The notes beneath the pieces were generated by a model, which saw nothing but the letters and a program-made list of their open reading frames with translations, was not told the origin of the DNA and ran no database searches. A stretch of 64,000 bases of DNA from Sycon ciliatum (Eukaryota > Porifera > Calcarea > Leucosolenida > Sycettidae), in contig NC_088646.1 of NCBI RefSeq assembly GCF_964019385.1, positions 14,277,405 through 14,341,404 of the forward strand, written 5' to 3'. Made by a program: the position numbers and the translations under genes. Positions 62,613 to 64,000 of this stretch are shown here, one piece after another (within the stretch, counting starts at the first letter, position 1; each line of letters opens with the position of its first letter).

Positions 62613-63198
62613 ATGGACGGTGATGCATCGTTCTTTGTGGATATCCTGTCAAGCGGCGACAGCGCTTCTAGTTCTGAGAGCGCATGTCAGGCGTATCGAT
62701 CGCAAGTGACACGCGGTACTTACCTGTCGGGGCCGACGATGATGAGGACTTGGCCTGGATGAGTATGATCAAGGCCAACCACAGTCTGCCTCAGCGATAG
62801 CTGCTACAGCTCCAGGCAAGGACAACCAGGTGGATTCCTGAGGGTACGCCGCTTGCAAGGTCGCTGGGCGCCCTTGCGCGAGTGGCAGAACTGTTTCCTG
62901 AGTGTCACGCCAGACCTGCTAAAACAGCACGAAATGATGCGAGTTTTCTTTGCGACGATGATCCTAAAATGTTTGGGATGGCAAGCTTGATACTCGAGCT
63001 AATAATGGCGAATCAGACCATCACGGAGCACATGAGGCTGGGCAATCTCGAGTAACATTCTGTTACTTTTGAGTTGGTGGTGTGAAACGCTTGTCAGGCT
63101 GGTTTACTGATGTTTGGAAATGGTCAGTCTCCACAAAGTGCAACAAGGCGAATCTGGACGCATTTGCTCTGTTTGACTCCTTCACAATGAGTATGTGA
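62613..63198 (+). pseudogene. Frameshifted coding-like remnant inside the inverted-repeat element
   Basis: I do not recognise this protein. Three neighbouring stretches read like protein but lie in three frames. The first starts at ATG 62613, is serine- and acid-rich (includes ILSSGDSASSSES) and hits TGA at 62760. The second is open from 62678 in another frame, contains the acidic run GADDDEDLAW, meets TAG at 62798, then stays open to TAA at 63053 with segments such as LGALARVAELFPE and MASLILELIMANQTITEHM. The third, 63073-63198, includes WFTDVWKWSVS. A single ancient gene broken by two frameshifts and one stop explains this, and the AATAAA at 63336 suits its 3' end. It could have been a transposon accessory or DNA-binding protein, or captured host sequence; chance open frames cannot be excluded. 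Confidence 0.35.
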
Positions 63199-63335
63199 AT
63201 GCTGTCACATGTATCATGGTGTTCCGTCAAAATCTGTTGCAGACTATCCTGTCAAGCATGTCTATCACCAGGAGAACAGATAAATCACCTCTCCTTCTAA
63301 TGCTGCTATTGCTGCTGTTGCAACTACACAACCTC

Positions 63336-63341
63336 AATAAA
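63336..63341 (+). promoter_or_regulatory. AATAAA polyadenylation-like signal
   Basis: Canonical hexamer about 140 bases after the last coding-like stretch of the element and on the same strand. A hexamer alone is weak evidence in AT-rich DNA. Confidence 0.35.
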
Positions 63342-63615
63342 GTCATGGAATGCTGGAAATGAACGTGTGACCTGAACAGTCAAAACACTTTACTATATTA
63401 GTTGGCTATTGATATCACATAGAAACAATTTTTGGTGGCTCCAAACACACTGATATTTCAAAATTGTAAAAAAAGAACAATTCATTAACATGACTCCTGA
63501 CTGTAGAATGCATTTCTACATGGTCAATATTGGTCTGATGGCCGTGAAACGAAGTCACAATACTCTACAAAGGCAAGACATCAATTTGCAATAAAAAAAT
63601 CAATTTCACCAAAAC

Positions 63616-63650
63616 AGCCCCGAAGGTCGATTTTCTCAGATATTGGGCCA
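63616..63650 (-). repeat. Right terminal inverted repeat
   Basis: Inverted partner of 62421-62455. On the plus strand it starts AGCCCCGAAGGTC and ends TTGGGCCA, followed by TATA at 63651-63654. Confidence 0.85.
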
Positions 63651-64000
63651 TATATAGTTATGATCCATTAATCTTACGCGTTTCTGCCTGTAAGGCTTCG
63701 TCAGAGACAAGGATGAAATAATATGAATAAAGACTAGTAGTTATATAGGGCTTGATTCTATGTGCCAGATGGGTGCTTGGGCGGTAAATGCGCTATCAAG
63801 CAAGTTTAAAGGCGCAATAACTTGAGTTGCAGACAAGTGTAACAAATGTCAAAAAAGTTGTACAAGTTGAACTAATGTACTAAACCGTAAGAATGGGGGT
63901 CAAAATATGCGGTCATAGTACCAGAATGTTTGTACAGAGTCAAGATCATGCAGAATCAAAAGAGAGCGGGAAAAAATGGGCGGGAAAGTTTAGGTGGGAA
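63651..64000. other. AT-rich right flank, no gene seen
   Basis: Sequence outside both the satellite and the inverted-repeat element. I find no open frame worth reporting. It includes a hammerhead-like or retroelement-end-like motif on the minus strand (63680-63704), treated as its own feature. The 367-bp monomer does not reappear. Confidence 0.6.
63680..63704 (-). other. Hammerhead-core-like motif
   Basis: Read on the minus strand the order is CTGACGA, a 4-bp stem (GCCT with AGGC, three-base loop), then GAAAC. That is the order of the hammerhead ribozyme core CUGANGA, stem II, GAAA. Against it: the base pair adjoining the core is A opposite A, and I cannot build convincing stems I and III. 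Penelope-like elements are known to carry minimal hammerheads, so this may be a decayed end of such an element. In the same orientation the sequence can also be read as the end of an open frame (SDEALQAETRKINGS, stop), so a coding explanation is equally possible. Confidence 0.25.

Larger units (their letters stand above)
62421..63650. mobile_element. 1230-bp element with 35-bp terminal inverted repeats and TATA flanks
   Basis: The left end (62421-62455) and the reverse complement of the right end (63616-63650) match at 30 of 35 positions. Both begin TGGCCC, continue ATATCTGAGA after one mismatch, and close with GACCTTCGGGGCT. TATA lies immediately outside both ends, so the target duplication could be TATA or just TA; because TATA is its own complement it could also be part of the inverted repeat. 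The interior holds three short coding-like stretches in different frames and an AATAAA, but no intact transposase. It looks like a decayed DNA transposon, or a non-autonomous derivative that carries host or accessory sequence. The family is not assigned: TA or 4-bp duplications occur in several superfamilies. Confidence 0.7.

Overview
This window is almost entirely satellite DNA from a eukaryote, probably an animal; the species cannot be named from sequence alone. About 97% of it is one head-to-tail tandem array of a 367-bp monomer: roughly 168 copies (167 complete plus a partial copy at each end), from base 1 to 62359. The array enters from outside the window and ends abruptly inside a monomer at 62359. 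No rRNA, tRNA, CRISPR array, operon or intact protein-coding gene is visible. The many short open frames inside the array are one non-coding frame repeated once per monomer.

Layout. 1-8700: mixed monomers of three subfamilies, called a, b and c here. 8701-9409: a 709-bp insertion with 14-bp inverted termini and no target duplication. 9410-10431: mixed monomers. 10432-16301 and 16302-22171: two near-identical 16-monomer blocks (5870 bp each) in tandem; the second gained one monomer and lost another. 22172-24003: mixed monomers. 24004-31343: an 11-monomer block followed by a related 9-monomer block. 31344-34279: a tandem pair of 4-monomer blocks that ends in a visibly recombinant monomer. 34280-40138: mixed monomers, including the only monomer with a sizeable deletion. 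40139-49680: a higher-order repeat of 7 monomers in the pattern 7-5-7-7. 49681-50781: transition. 50782-62359: a different and more divergent set of monomers, as expected at a satellite edge.

Right of the array, 62360-64000 is single-copy-like sequence. It holds a (CA)7 tract and a 1230-bp element with 35-bp imperfect terminal inverted repeats flanked by TATA. That element contains frameshifted, coding-like remnants and an AATAAA signal. Beyond it lies a short flank with a hammerhead-like motif on the minus strand.

The array is a record of unequal exchange. Length is nearly invariant (the only net indels seen are 1, 2 and 13 bp plus the 709-bp insertion) while substitutions are common, blocks of several monomers are copied in register, and some monomers are chimeras with mappable breakpoints. 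A centromeric or pericentromeric location is plausible but is inference. One speculative pattern is also recorded: each typical monomer has a splice-donor-like AAG|GTGAGA about 100 nt before an Sm-site-like ATTTTTGG and a GC-rich hairpin.
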